Below, piece by piece: positions 1-5,639 of a stretch of DNA of 10,797 bases; within the stretch, counting starts at the first letter, position 1, and each line of letters begins with the position of its first letter. This stretch comes from an uncultured Clostridia bacterium. Its GTDB lineage: Bacteria; Bacillota; Clostridia; Lachnospirales; CAG-274. The stretch spans positions 1 through 10,797 of the forward strand of contig CANRCU010000056.1 of assembly GCA_947629215.1 (NCBI GenBank). The letters run 5' to 3'. The notes below the pieces were generated by a model. It did no database searches, was not told where the DNA came from, and saw nothing but the letters and a program-made list of their open reading frames with translations. The translations under genes were made by a program, and so were the position numbers.

Positions 1-483
1 GCCGCCAATGTTTTAAATGAATTTGAGAATGTCGTTAAAAACAAACATATTCGCGATCGGGAAGAACCCGTCGACCTTTCTGGTAAAAGGATACTGCTTG
101 CCGAAGATGTTATGCTAAATGCGGAAATAATGATAAAAATACTTGAAGTGCGCAATATCATAGTAGACCATGCCGAAAACGGTCAAGAAGTGCTTTCGCT
201 GTTTTCCGGCAGTGCCGAAAATTACTATGATGCCATACTTATGGATGTACGTATGCCTATCATGAGCGGACTTGAGGCAACCAAAAAAATAAGAGCAATG
301 GAGCGTGAGGATGCAAAAAAAATACCCATTATTGCGCTTACCGCCAATGCTTTTGACGAAGATGTTCAAAATTCTCTTCAATCCGGAATGAATGCGCATC
401 TTTCAAAACCCATTGAAATGGATTGCCTTTACGAAACTCTGGAAGAATTGATAGGTAAAAGAAATAAACGATCCTTATCATGA
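1..483 (+). CDS. Hybrid sensor histidine kinase, C-terminal receiver domain (5' end cut by window)
   Basis: The reading frame is open from base 1 to the TGA at 481-483 (160 codons), with no start codon in a plausible position, so this is the 3' end of a longer gene. Residues about 28-153 form a CheY-like receiver. Visible are the acidic pair E35-D36 after the first strand (ILLAED), the phospho-acceptor D82 in LMDVRMP, T114 in ALTA and K136 in SKP. Residues 1-27 look like the polar linker that usually joins a histidine-kinase ATPase domain to a receiver, and the LMDVRMP/ALTA/SKP style is typical of receivers on hybrid kinases rather than stand-alone regulators. The protein would take part in multistep phosphorelay signalling; the sensed signal cannot be known from this fragment. 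An orphan receiver fused to another domain is the alternative. No convincing terminator follows the stop. Confidence 0.85.
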   Translation, partial: AANVLNEFENVVKNKHIRDREEPVDLSGKRILLAEDVMLNAEIMIKILEVRNIIVDHAENGQEVLSLFSGSAENYYDAILMDVRMPIMSGLEATKKIRAMEREDAKKIPIIALTANAFDEDVQNSLQSGMNAHLSKPIEMDCLYETLEELIGKRNKRSLS

Positions 484-561
484 CCGCATATGTATCCGCC
501 GCTTAAAGGGTGATTTACAGTTATTTTTGCAGAAACGAACATGAAATTTTATAAAATACTA

Positions 562-590
562 TTGAAAAATAAATGTAATCATGGTATTAT
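562..590 (+). promoter_or_regulatory. Sigma-A-type promoter for the 134-residue protein
   Basis: TTGAAA (562-567), a 17-base spacer, and TATTAT (585-590) preceded by TG at 582-583 (extended -10). The predicted transcript starts near 597, giving a leader of roughly 55 bases. No terminator separates it clearly from the kinase gene upstream, so some readthrough is possible. Confidence 0.7.
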
Positions 591-650
591 TTTAATGGAA
601 GTATTGATATATTTCATAAAGATTATTAACAAGCATAAAGGAGACTGCAT

Positions 651-1055
651 ATGAAGAATTTTCAAAATTATGTTCCGCAAAAATATGAAACAGCCGATTT
701 TCAAAAAGTGGAAGAGGGCATTTACAAAACTAAATCGCCATATGATTCGGATATGATTTTTGTTACTTCTCTTTCTTTTGAACAAGAACCGGATCAATAC
801 GGCGAGGAAGACGGTTGTCCAAGCTATATTACACAAGTTCCTTTTGAGGATCTTTTGGATATGTTCGGTTTGTTTGTTACGGATTTCTATGAAGATTTAA
901 ACGAAACAAGCGAAAAGATCTGTTATCAAGAATTTGGTGCATCTGAATTGGAAAATATTCAAAACCTGAGAACTATTATCGGAAAAAGATTTTATGCCGT
1001 TCCTTATATTGATGAAAGCACCGGCAATGAATACTATAAAACAGTGTTGGAATAA
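651..1055 (+). CDS. Acidic hypothetical protein, 134 aa
   Basis: I do not recognise this protein. The start is well supported: AAAGGAG at 637-643 lies seven bases before the ATG, and a strong extended -10 promoter lies upstream. It is strongly acidic (about 27 Asp+Glu against 10 Lys+Arg), rich in aromatic residues, and has no transmembrane helix or signal peptide, so it should be cytosolic and soluble. It contains two Cys (in GCPSY and KICYQE) but no metal-binding CxxC. An acidic stretch (EQEPDQYGEEDG) sits near residues 47-58 and an amphipathic helical segment at about 68-85. It has its own promoter and terminator, so it is probably monocistronic. The ordered aromatic/hydrophobic pattern and the good ribosome binding site argue that it is a real gene; the opposite-strand frames overlapping it lack such signals. 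Function unknown. Confidence 0.8.
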   Translation: MKNFQNYVPQKYETADFQKVEEGIYKTKSPYDSDMIFVTSLSFEQEPDQYGEEDGCPSYITQVPFEDLLDMFGLFVTDFYEDLNETSEKICYQEFGASELENIQNLRTIIGKRFYAVPYIDESTGNEYYKTVLE

Positions 1056-1112
1056 ATAAATCAAAGGCTGCAAACATACATTGATAACATCAGCAACAGC
1101 TATAACGCAATG

Positions 1113-1146
1113 ACAGTTATAAACCAAAAAGTTTGTAACTGTTTTT
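1113..1146 (+). terminator. Intrinsic terminator after the 134-residue protein
   Basis: A 12-bp stem (1113-1124 with 1131-1142, one G-U pair) encloses the loop CAAAAA and is followed by a T run at 1143-1146. The flanks CGCAA (1106-1110) and TTGCG can extend the stem after a two-base mismatch. It lies 58 bases after the stop codon. Confidence 0.75.
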
Positions 1147-1335
1147 GCGTTTGACAAACATTCGCCCTAATGGTAAGTCTTACTCTGTCGATAAATAAAA
1201 TCAAAAATTGCAAATCGAACCGAATAATTTTTGTTAAAGAATATGTTAAACGGTTTACCAAATAATCAACTTTAGCTAAGAATTATTTGCTAATGATAAT
1301 TTTATGAAACAAACGTAAATATCAATAAATTTTAG
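1147..1335. other. AT-rich intergenic stretch without a gene
   Basis: Together with the preceding terminator this makes a gene-free gap of about 320 bases. I see no supported reading frame. It holds an imperfect dyad GTTAAACGGTTTACC (1245-1259), the palindrome TTAGCTAA, and an imperfect second copy (from about 1190) of the ATAAATAAATCAAA...TGCAAA text that occurs near 1055-1077. None of these can be assigned a role here. Confidence 0.5.
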
Positions 1336-1364
1336 TTGACTTTTTATATGTAACATGATAAAAT
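1336..1364 (+). promoter_or_regulatory. Promoter of the tRNA-Arg gene
   Basis: TTGACT (1336-1341), a 17-base spacer, and TAAAAT (1359-1364) with TG at 1356-1357 (extended -10). Transcription would start near 1371, about eight bases before the mature tRNA, which is a normal tRNA gene arrangement. Confidence 0.8.
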
Positions 1365-1378
1365 AATATTTGTGTTAA

Positions 1379-1450
1379 GCACCCATAGTTAAACGGATAT
1401 AATAAACCCCTCCTAAGGGTTAGTTGTGGGTTCGATTCCCGCTGGGTGTA
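1379..1450 (+). tRNA. tRNA-Arg (anticodon CCU)
   Basis: The cloverleaf can be drawn completely in 72 bases. Acceptor GCACCCA (1379-1385) pairs with TGGGTGT (1443-1449), first pair G-U. The D stem GTTA/TAAT encloses an eight-base loop containing GG and A20. The anticodon stem is AACCC/GGGTT with loop CTCCTAA, so the anticodon CCT is at 1412-1414. The variable loop is four bases (AGTT), and the T arm GTGGG/CCCGC holds the loop TTCGATT. The discriminator is A1450. CCA is not encoded, so it must be added by nucleotidyltransferase. CCU reads the AGG arginine codon, and A20, C35 and A73 fit arginine identity. It is flanked by its own promoter and a strong terminator. tRNA-Arg genes are frequent integration sites, but no integrase or repeated 3' end is present in this window. 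Confidence 0.95.
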
Positions 1451-1454
1451 TTTT

Positions 1455-1502
1455 GGGCTTTTTGTCAAATGGTGCGGTTTTGACAAAGAGCCTAATTTTT
1501 TT
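1455..1502 (+). terminator. Intrinsic terminator of the tRNA gene
   Basis: A 15-bp stem (1455-1469 with 1479-1493, two G-U pairs), a nine-base loop, and the tail AATTTTTTT at 1494-1502. It begins five bases after the tRNA discriminator base. Confidence 0.9.
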
Positions 1503-1542
1503 AAACCGAAAAGTCCCACCGCTTTAAAAAGTGTGGGACTTT
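1503..1542 (-). terminator. Hairpin, probable terminator of the zinc-ribbon gene
   Basis: AAAGTCCCA (1510-1518) pairs with TGGGACTTT (1534-1542), and the inner part CGCTTT/AAAGTG continues the stem after one bulged C. On the minus strand it is followed by a short, broken T run (TTCGGTTT). It lies 63 bases after the stop of the leftward zinc-ribbon gene and could also back up the tRNA terminator on the plus strand. Confidence 0.55.
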
Positions 1543-1605
1543 CCGACTAATATAGAAGTCTATTTTATTTTTTTGCTTTGGCAATTCTTTATACACAGCA
1601 TTTTA

Positions 1606-2064
1606 TCAAAGACCCCTGCCGCATTTTACGCAAAAAGCATCTCCCTCAGCGTACGGTTCTCCGCAGGCGGGACACACTCTTTCAACAACGGGAGCTTCTT
1701 CTTTGGGAAGTTCTTTTTCGCATTTAGGGCAGGTTTCTGCAAGAATACCAATAACTTCACCGCAATAGGGACACTTTTTTGTGCCTTTTATTTCGGAAAT
1801 ATTTTTTTCCAATTCGGTTATCTTTACCAATTTTCTTTTTATTGACTGGATCTGTTCTTTAAATTTGCTGTTTTCGTCATCTTTCTGTTCGTTGAATATG
1901 ATCTCTCCAATAGCCTGATAAGCATTTTTGATGCCGTCTTTTTCAATTTTTATCTGAGAATTGAGAGATGCAACATCTGCCGTATCTTTGACTTTTTGCG
2001 CAACTTCTGCGCCTTTTGCCGTAACGGCATCGGTAAATTCTTTAAACATTTCTTTAAAAGCCAT
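1606..2064 (-). CDS. Double zinc-ribbon protein with N-terminal helical region, 152 aa
   Basis: The start is fixed by a perfect AGGAGGT (2071-2077 on the plus strand) six bases before the ATG. Residues 1-95 are almost purely helical and charged: an amphipathic, Ala-rich N-terminus (residues 3-33), then a segment around 67-93 with coiled-coil character. The C-terminal third holds two treble-Cys zinc ribbons of identical spacing, CxxC-x10-CxxC: C98/C101/C112/C115 and C131/C134/C145/C148, joined by an acidic Pro-rich linker. There is no transmembrane helix or signal peptide. The architecture matches the widespread zinc-ribbon proteins of Clostridia annotated only as hypothetical; the ribbons probably mediate protein or nucleic-acid contacts, but that is inference. 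It lies 55 bases downstream of kduD on the same strand with no terminator between, so it may be carried on the kduD transcript although no metabolic link is evident. Confidence 0.85.
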   Translation of the reverse strand: MAFKEMFKEFTDAVTAKGAEVAQKVKDTADVASLNSQIKIEKDGIKNAYQAIGEIIFNEQKDDENSKFKEQIQSIKRKLVKITELEKNISEIKGTKKCPYCGEVIGILAETCPKCEKELPKEEAPVVERVCPACGEPYAEGDAFCVKCGRGL

Positions 2065-2119
2065 TTTTTTACCTCCTGAAATAATATGAATAATTTTATC
2101 TGCGTTAAAACTCAGGCTT

Positions 2120-2881
2120 TTACCTTGCCAGCCAACCGCCGTCGACCGCGATAGTAAATCCGTTTACATATTCGGCAGCCTTTGAACACAGAAATACGAC
2201 AGCACCTGCCATATCCTTTGGTGTACCCCAACGTCCCGCAGGTATTCTCTCAAGTATCTCTCCCGAACGTTTCTCATCATCTCTGAGCTGTGTTGTATTA
2301 TTTGTTGCCATATATCCGGGTGCAATGGCATTTACATTTATTCCCTTGGATGCCCATTCGTTAGCAAGCGCGCGCGTAAGCCCTAAAACTGCGGATTTAC
2401 TTGATGTATAGGCAGGTATTCTTATACCGCCCTGATAACTTGTCATAGAGGCAACATTTACGATCTTGCCTCCGTCGCCCTGTTTTACAAATTGCTTTGC
2501 AAAAGTCTGCGAAAGCAAAAATACCATATTAAGATTGATATTTATAACTTTGTTCCAATCTTCCTCTGTAACATTTATAGCGTCTTCACGAAGGATTATG
2601 CCTGCATTGTTGACAAGTATATCTGCTCTGCCAAACTTTTCAACGACCTTTTCAAGTATAACAGGCGCATTTGACGTGTCCGACAAATCGGCAATAACTT
2701 CAAAAAATTCGCCACCGTCTTTTTTTATAAGCTCCGACGTTTCGGCGCAGCTGCGTCTTGCTACCCCTGCTACCTTTGCACCCGCTTGTGCAAGAGCAAC
2801 ACACATTCCCTGTCCAAGCCCTGTATTTGCGCCTGTGACAACTGCAACTTTACCCTTTAAACTAAAATCATCCAAAATCAT
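2120..2881 (-). CDS. kduD: 2-dehydro-3-deoxy-D-gluconate 5-dehydrogenase (KduD), short-chain dehydrogenase
   Basis: This is an NAD(H)-dependent short-chain dehydrogenase that interconverts 3-deoxy-D-glycero-2,5-hexodiulosonate (from pectin or alginate oligouronide breakdown) and 2-keto-3-deoxygluconate in the cytosol. The 253-residue length matches the family. The sequence closely follows remembered E. coli KduD, including the opening MIL..FSL.GKVAVVTG, the run APGYMATNNT, IPAGRWG near the C-terminus and the ending DGGWLAR. Visible parts are the TGxxxGxG cofactor motif (T16-G23), D65 in ADL, N91-N92-A93-G94, and the catalytic set N116, S145, Y158 and K162. GAAAGGAG lies seven bases before the ATG. 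It has its own promoter at 2914-2942. kdgK, coding for the next enzyme of the pathway, starts about 610 bases away on the opposite strand with spoVS between them. A gluconate 5-dehydrogenase role is less likely given the KduD-specific ending. Confidence 0.92.
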   Translation of the reverse strand: MILDDFSLKGKVAVVTGANTGLGQGMCVALAQAGAKVAGVARRSCAETSELIKKDGGEFFEVIADLSDTSNAPVILEKVVEKFGRADILVNNAGIILREDAINVTEEDWNKVININLNMVFLLSQTFAKQFVKQGDGGKIVNVASMTSYQGGIRIPAYTSSKSAVLGLTRALANEWASKGINVNAIAPGYMATNNTTQLRDDEKRSGEILERIPAGRWGTPKDMAGAVVFLCSKAAEYVNGFTIAVDGGWLAR

Positions 2882-2913
2882 AATATGGCTCCTTTCAAGT
2901 TTAATTTTCTAAC

Positions 2914-2942
2914 ATTATAACATAAAAAAGAGCTATTGTCAT
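2914..2942 (-). promoter_or_regulatory. Promoter of kduD
   Basis: On the minus strand: ATGACA (plus 2937-2942), a 17-base spacer, and TATAAT (plus 2914-2919) with a TG one base upstream (extended -10). Transcription would start near 2907, a leader of about 25 bases. It lies in the 68-base gap after the spoVS stop, so kduD can be expressed independently of spoVS. Confidence 0.8.
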
Positions 2943-2949
2943 TAATTTT

Positions 2950-3210
2950 TTACCTTTTTTCAACGCAAAATTTAATACTTGTTTTTATTTCACCGTCTAC
3001 ATCAAGCTGTGAAAATGCAGGTACGCATATCAATTCTATACCATTTGGCGCAACATAGCCCCTTGCTATCGCAACGCTCTTGACAGCCTGATTGACCGCC
3101 CCTGCACCTATTGTCTGAAGCTCAACACCCTCATTGCCTCTCACTATTGCCGCAATAGCACCAGCTACCGACTTAGGCTGCGAAGTTGACGACACTTTTA
3201 ATACTTCCAT
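2950..3210 (-). CDS. spoVS: Stage V sporulation protein S (SpoVS)
   Basis: This is an 86-residue protein matching SpoVS throughout: MEVLKVS at the start, VAGAIAAI in the first helix, IGAGAVNQAVK and VAIARGYVAP in the centre, and a C-terminal strand ending VEKR. SpoVS proteins are small Alba-like fold proteins; in Bacillus subtilis loss of SpoVS affects spore coat assembly and stage V progression and also influences septation. The frame is open 13 codons further upstream, but the ATG at 3208-3210 is chosen because GGAGGT (plus 3218-3223) lies seven bases before it and because it gives the exact family length. I see no confident sigma-A or sigma-H promoter in the roughly 220 bases upstream. There is no terminator before kduD, so partial readthrough is possible. 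Its presence indicates a sporulating (or recently sporulating) lineage. Confidence 0.95.
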   Translation of the reverse strand: MEVLKVSSTSQPKSVAGAIAAIVRGNEGVELQTIGAGAVNQAVKSVAIARGYVAPNGIELICVPAFSQLDVDGEIKTSIKFCVEKR

Positions 3211-3428
3211 AAATAAGACCTCCGAATAAAATATTGTCAAGTATACCACGTATTGTCATGGACTTCCCCGACCGATTGAATATATTTTATCCGAAATGAC
3301 CAAAGTTATACATTTAACGCTCTATCCTATCACTTTTTTGACTTTCGCCTATGTCTTTTTGCAAGTTTTTTAATTTAAAGGCTGATTTTTATTGCCGTTA
3401 TTTTTTACATTCACAGCTAAATTATCTA

Positions 3429-3457
3429 TTGAAATATTCCTATAAATATTATAAAAT
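3429..3457 (+). promoter_or_regulatory. Promoter of the sugar kinase gene
   Basis: TTGAAA (3429-3434), a 17-base spacer, and TAAAAT (3452-3457). Transcription would start near 3464, a leader of about 30 bases that includes the ribosome binding site. No obvious regulator-binding dyad overlaps it. Confidence 0.7.
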
Positions 3458-3493
3458 ATAATAAAGAAATTCTAAAAGAGAAGGAGGATTCCC

Positions 3494-4582
3494 ATGGAAC
3501 ATTTCAATCCGATTTTACGCGACAATGACACTACAAATAAATTTATCACAATAGGTGAGATAATGCTCAGGCTTACCCCGCCTAATTATGAAAAGATCCG
3601 TACCGCAACAACCTTTGAGGCAAGTTACGGCGGCAGCGAAGCCAATATCGCACTTGCTTTGGCAAATTTGGGTATAGACAGCACATTTTTCAGCGTTGTT
3701 CCGAACAACAGTATCGGCAAAAGCGCTGTTCGTATGTTGCGCAGCAATGATGTTCACTGCAGCCCCATGATATTAAGTACACCCGAAGAAACGCCGACAC
3801 ACCGTCTTGGCAGTTATTATCTTGAAACAGGCTATGGGATCCGTCCAAGCAAGGTTACATATGACAGAAAACACAGTGCAATAACCGAATATGATTTTAA
3901 CAAAGTAGACCTGCATCAGCTTTTTGAGGGTTTCACATGGCTGCATCTCAGCGGTATCACCCCTGCCCTTTCGCCAAGCTGCAGCACGCTTATAATGAAC
4001 AGTCTGAAAGCAGCCAAAGAAATGGGGCTGACAGTCAGCTTTGACGGCAATTTCCGCAGCAAACTCTGGACATGGGAAGCAGCAAGAGATTTCTGCACCG
4101 AATGTCTGCCTTATGTTGACGTCCTCCTCGGTATCGAGCCTTATCATCTTTGGAAAGATGAAGACGATCATTCCAAGGGCGACGTAAAAGACGGTATACC
4201 GCTTCAGCCCAGTTATGAGCAGCAAGACGAGATATTCCAGCGTTTTGTTGACAGGTATCCAAATATAAAATGTATCGCCCGCCATGTACGCTATGCTCAC
4301 AGCGGAAGCGAAAACAGCCTTAAAGCTTTTTTATGGTATGAAAACCATACCTTTGAAAGCAAACTGTTTACATTTAATATCCTTGACCGCGTCGGCGGCG
4401 GCGATGCTTTTGCAAGCGGTCTTATCTATGCTATGATGCATAATTACAAGGCTATGGATATGGTCAATTTTGCCGTTGCAAGCAGCGTTATCAAGCATAC
4501 CATTCACGGCGATGCCAACATCACCGACGATGTGCAGACTATACGCAATCTTATGAATATGAATTACGATATAAAGAGATAA
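3494..4582 (+). CDS. kdgK: PfkB-family sugar kinase, probable 2-keto-3-deoxygluconate kinase
   Basis: A 362-residue cytosolic ribokinase-fold kinase; the likely reaction is ATP-dependent 6-phosphorylation of 2-keto-3-deoxygluconate. The AAGGAGG at 3481-3487 is six bases before the ATG. Residues 16-27 hold the opening beta strand (FITIGEIMLRLTP). YGGSEANIALALANLG (45-60) is the substrate-binding PfkB signature 1 region. HLSGITPALSPS and FDGNFRSKLW are typical of KDG kinases. DRVGGGDAF (298-306) is the ATP/anion-hole motif with catalytic base D304; the usual GAGD reads GGGD. It is somewhat longer than the 310-340 residues usual for KdgK, with about 15 extra N-terminal residues and an insert around 225-250. 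The neighbouring kduD supports the KdgK assignment over fructokinase or ribokinase, but substrate specificity in PfkB enzymes is hard to read from sequence. The KDPG aldolase that should follow is absent from the window. Confidence 0.8.
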   Translation: MEHFNPILRDNDTTNKFITIGEIMLRLTPPNYEKIRTATTFEASYGGSEANIALALANLGIDSTFFSVVPNNSIGKSAVRMLRSNDVHCSPMILSTPEETPTHRLGSYYLETGYGIRPSKVTYDRKHSAITEYDFNKVDLHQLFEGFTWLHLSGITPALSPSCSTLIMNSLKAAKEMGLTVSFDGNFRSKLWTWEAARDFCTECLPYVDVLLGIEPYHLWKDEDDHSKGDVKDGIPLQPSYEQQDEIFQRFVDRYPNIKCIARHVRYAHSGSENSLKAFLWYENHTFESKLFTFNILDRVGGGDAFASGLIYAMMHNYKAMDMVNFAVASSVIKHTIHGDANITDDVQTIRNLMNMNYDIKR

Positions 4583-4596
4583 ATTCATTTATAACC

Positions 4597-4637
4597 GTCA
4601 GGCGGTATTGCAAATTTTCCGCCTGACCTTTTTATTT
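4597..4637 (+). terminator. Intrinsic terminator of kdgK
   Basis: The perfect 9-bp stem GTCAGGCGG/CCGCCTGAC (4597-4605 with 4619-4627) has a 13-base loop and is followed by CTTTTTATTT. It starts 14 bases after the stop. Confidence 0.9.
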
Positions 4638-4782
4638 ATATGAACGATGTAATATTATCCGAAATATATTTAAGCCAAAAAAATTCACAAATTCGAATTT
4701 ATATTCCAAATTTATTTTATTGAAAACTTCACGTTTTTACATTTTTCTCCTTTGTGATATGTTAAAATTTACTATATTGCTA

Positions 4783-4811
4783 TTGAATTTATGTAATGTG
4801 TATGTTATAAT
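4783..4811 (+). promoter_or_regulatory. Promoter of the relQ operon
   Basis: TTGAAT (4783-4788), a 17-base spacer, and the consensus TATAAT (4806-4811) with TG at 4803-4804 (extended -10). Transcription would start near 4818, leaving only about 15 bases of leader, just enough for the GGGGG ribosome binding site at 4821-4825. Confidence 0.85.
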
Positions 4812-4832
4812 AAAAAAAACGGGGGAATTTTT

Positions 4833-5639
4833 ATGGGAATTATAAACTGGAATGCAGAACTTCTGCCATATGAACAGGCAGTTGATGAAATAGTTTTAAA
4901 GCTTAAAAATATACAGAGGGAATTTAAACGCAGGCAGATACATTCGCCGATAGAACAGGTCGAAGGTCGTGTCAAAAGCATCGCAAGTATAATAGCAAAG
5001 GCAAACGACCGCAATATACCTATTGAAAATGCTCTTGATGTGCTGGAGGATATTGCGGGCATACGCATAATATGCCGTTTTGTCGAAGATATAGACAAGG
5101 TAGTCAATATCATTCGTTCACGAAGCGATTATGATATGAAGATCCTTATTGAAGAAGATTATGTTACAAATACCAAAAGGAGCGGTTATCGCAGTTATCA
5201 TATTACGGTTGAATACAAAATAATGTATGAAGGCGAGATACGTATTCTTAAATGTGAAATACAGATACGCACGCTTGCAATGAATTTCTGGGCTACGATA
5301 GAACATTCGCTCAGGTATAAATACGACGGCAATTTACCCGAACATCTTAAAGAGAGGCTGCAAAACTGCGCCGAAGCCGCTTTTAAGCTCGACAAAGAAA
5401 TGACGACCATAAGGGGCGAACTTTTACAAGCCCAAAAAGCCATGCAAACACAGGAATTTTTGGTGAATGAGATAGTAAAAAATATACATAATCTCTACAC
5501 CTACGGCAAAGTCGAGCATATGAACGAATTTAACAAACAATTTATGCAGATATATCAGGAAGGCAATGTTGATAAACTGTACGAATTTAATCACAAACTT
5601 GAAACAATGGCAGAGATATATAATGTGAGGTATGTGTAA
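4833..5639 (+). CDS. relQ: RelQ-type small alarmone synthetase, (p)ppGpp synthase
   Basis: A RelA/SpoT synthetase-domain protein without HD hydrolase or TGS domains. It transfers pyrophosphate from ATP to GDP or GTP to make (p)ppGpp in the cytosol. The alignment with remembered B. subtilis YjbM/RelQ is close and starts at residue 1: LLPYEQAVDE, HSPIE.VEGRVK (37-48), DIAGIRI (73-79, metal-binding D73), SGYRSYH (117-123), and the RelQ hallmark EIQIRTLAMNFWATIEHSL (142-160, catalytic E142). The 268 residues exceed the roughly 211 of RelQ: residues about 212-268 are an additional helical tail of unknown role. At the position of RelQ F42, remembered as an allosteric pppGpp contact, this protein has Q42, and T44 is E44. 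The ATG is preceded by GGGGGAATTTTT, a modest ribosome binding site. The stop overlaps the next start by one base, implying translational coupling. The short promoter leader makes post-transcriptional control in the 5' region unlikely. Confidence 0.93.
   Translation: MGIINWNAELLPYEQAVDEIVLKLKNIQREFKRRQIHSPIEQVEGRVKSIASIIAKANDRNIPIENALDVLEDIAGIRIICRFVEDIDKVVNIIRSRSDYDMKILIEEDYVTNTKRSGYRSYHITVEYKIMYEGEIRILKCEIQIRTLAMNFWATIEHSLRYKYDGNLPEHLKERLQNCAEAAFKLDKEMTTIRGELLQAQKAMQTQEFLVNEIVKNIHNLYTYGKVEHMNEFNKQFMQIYQEGNVDKLYEFNHKLETMAEIYNVRYV

Noticed and set aside
1053..1213. Imperfect repeat of ATAAATAAATCAAA...TGCAAA near 1055 and 1190
   Set aside because: The match is short, imperfect and low-complexity, and only two copies are seen; it is not evidence of a repeat array.
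1245..1259. LacI-family-like dyad GTTAAACGGTTTACC
   Set aside because: It resembles a LacI-type operator, but it sits over 75 bases upstream of a tRNA promoter, no copy is seen near kduD or kdgK, and AT-rich sequence yields such dyads by chance.
1322..1519. 65-codon minus-strand open frame
   Set aside because: It lies antisense to the tRNA-Arg gene, its promoter and its terminator; the encoded text is the usual tRNA-shadow peptide and it has no ribosome binding site.
2466..2912. Long plus-strand open frame opposite kduD
   Set aside because: It is a shadow of the well-supported kduD coding sequence; there is no ribosome binding site and the composition is unlike a real protein.
3211..3249. 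Longer SpoVS start, 13 codons upstream
   Set aside because: The upstream start lacks a ribosome binding site, whereas the internal ATG has GGAGGT at seven bases and yields the exact 86-residue family length.
3250..3428. Sigma-H or other sporulation promoter for spoVS
   Set aside because: I looked for sigma-A, sigma-H and sigma-G-like boxes; only poor matches were found, so no promoter is called.
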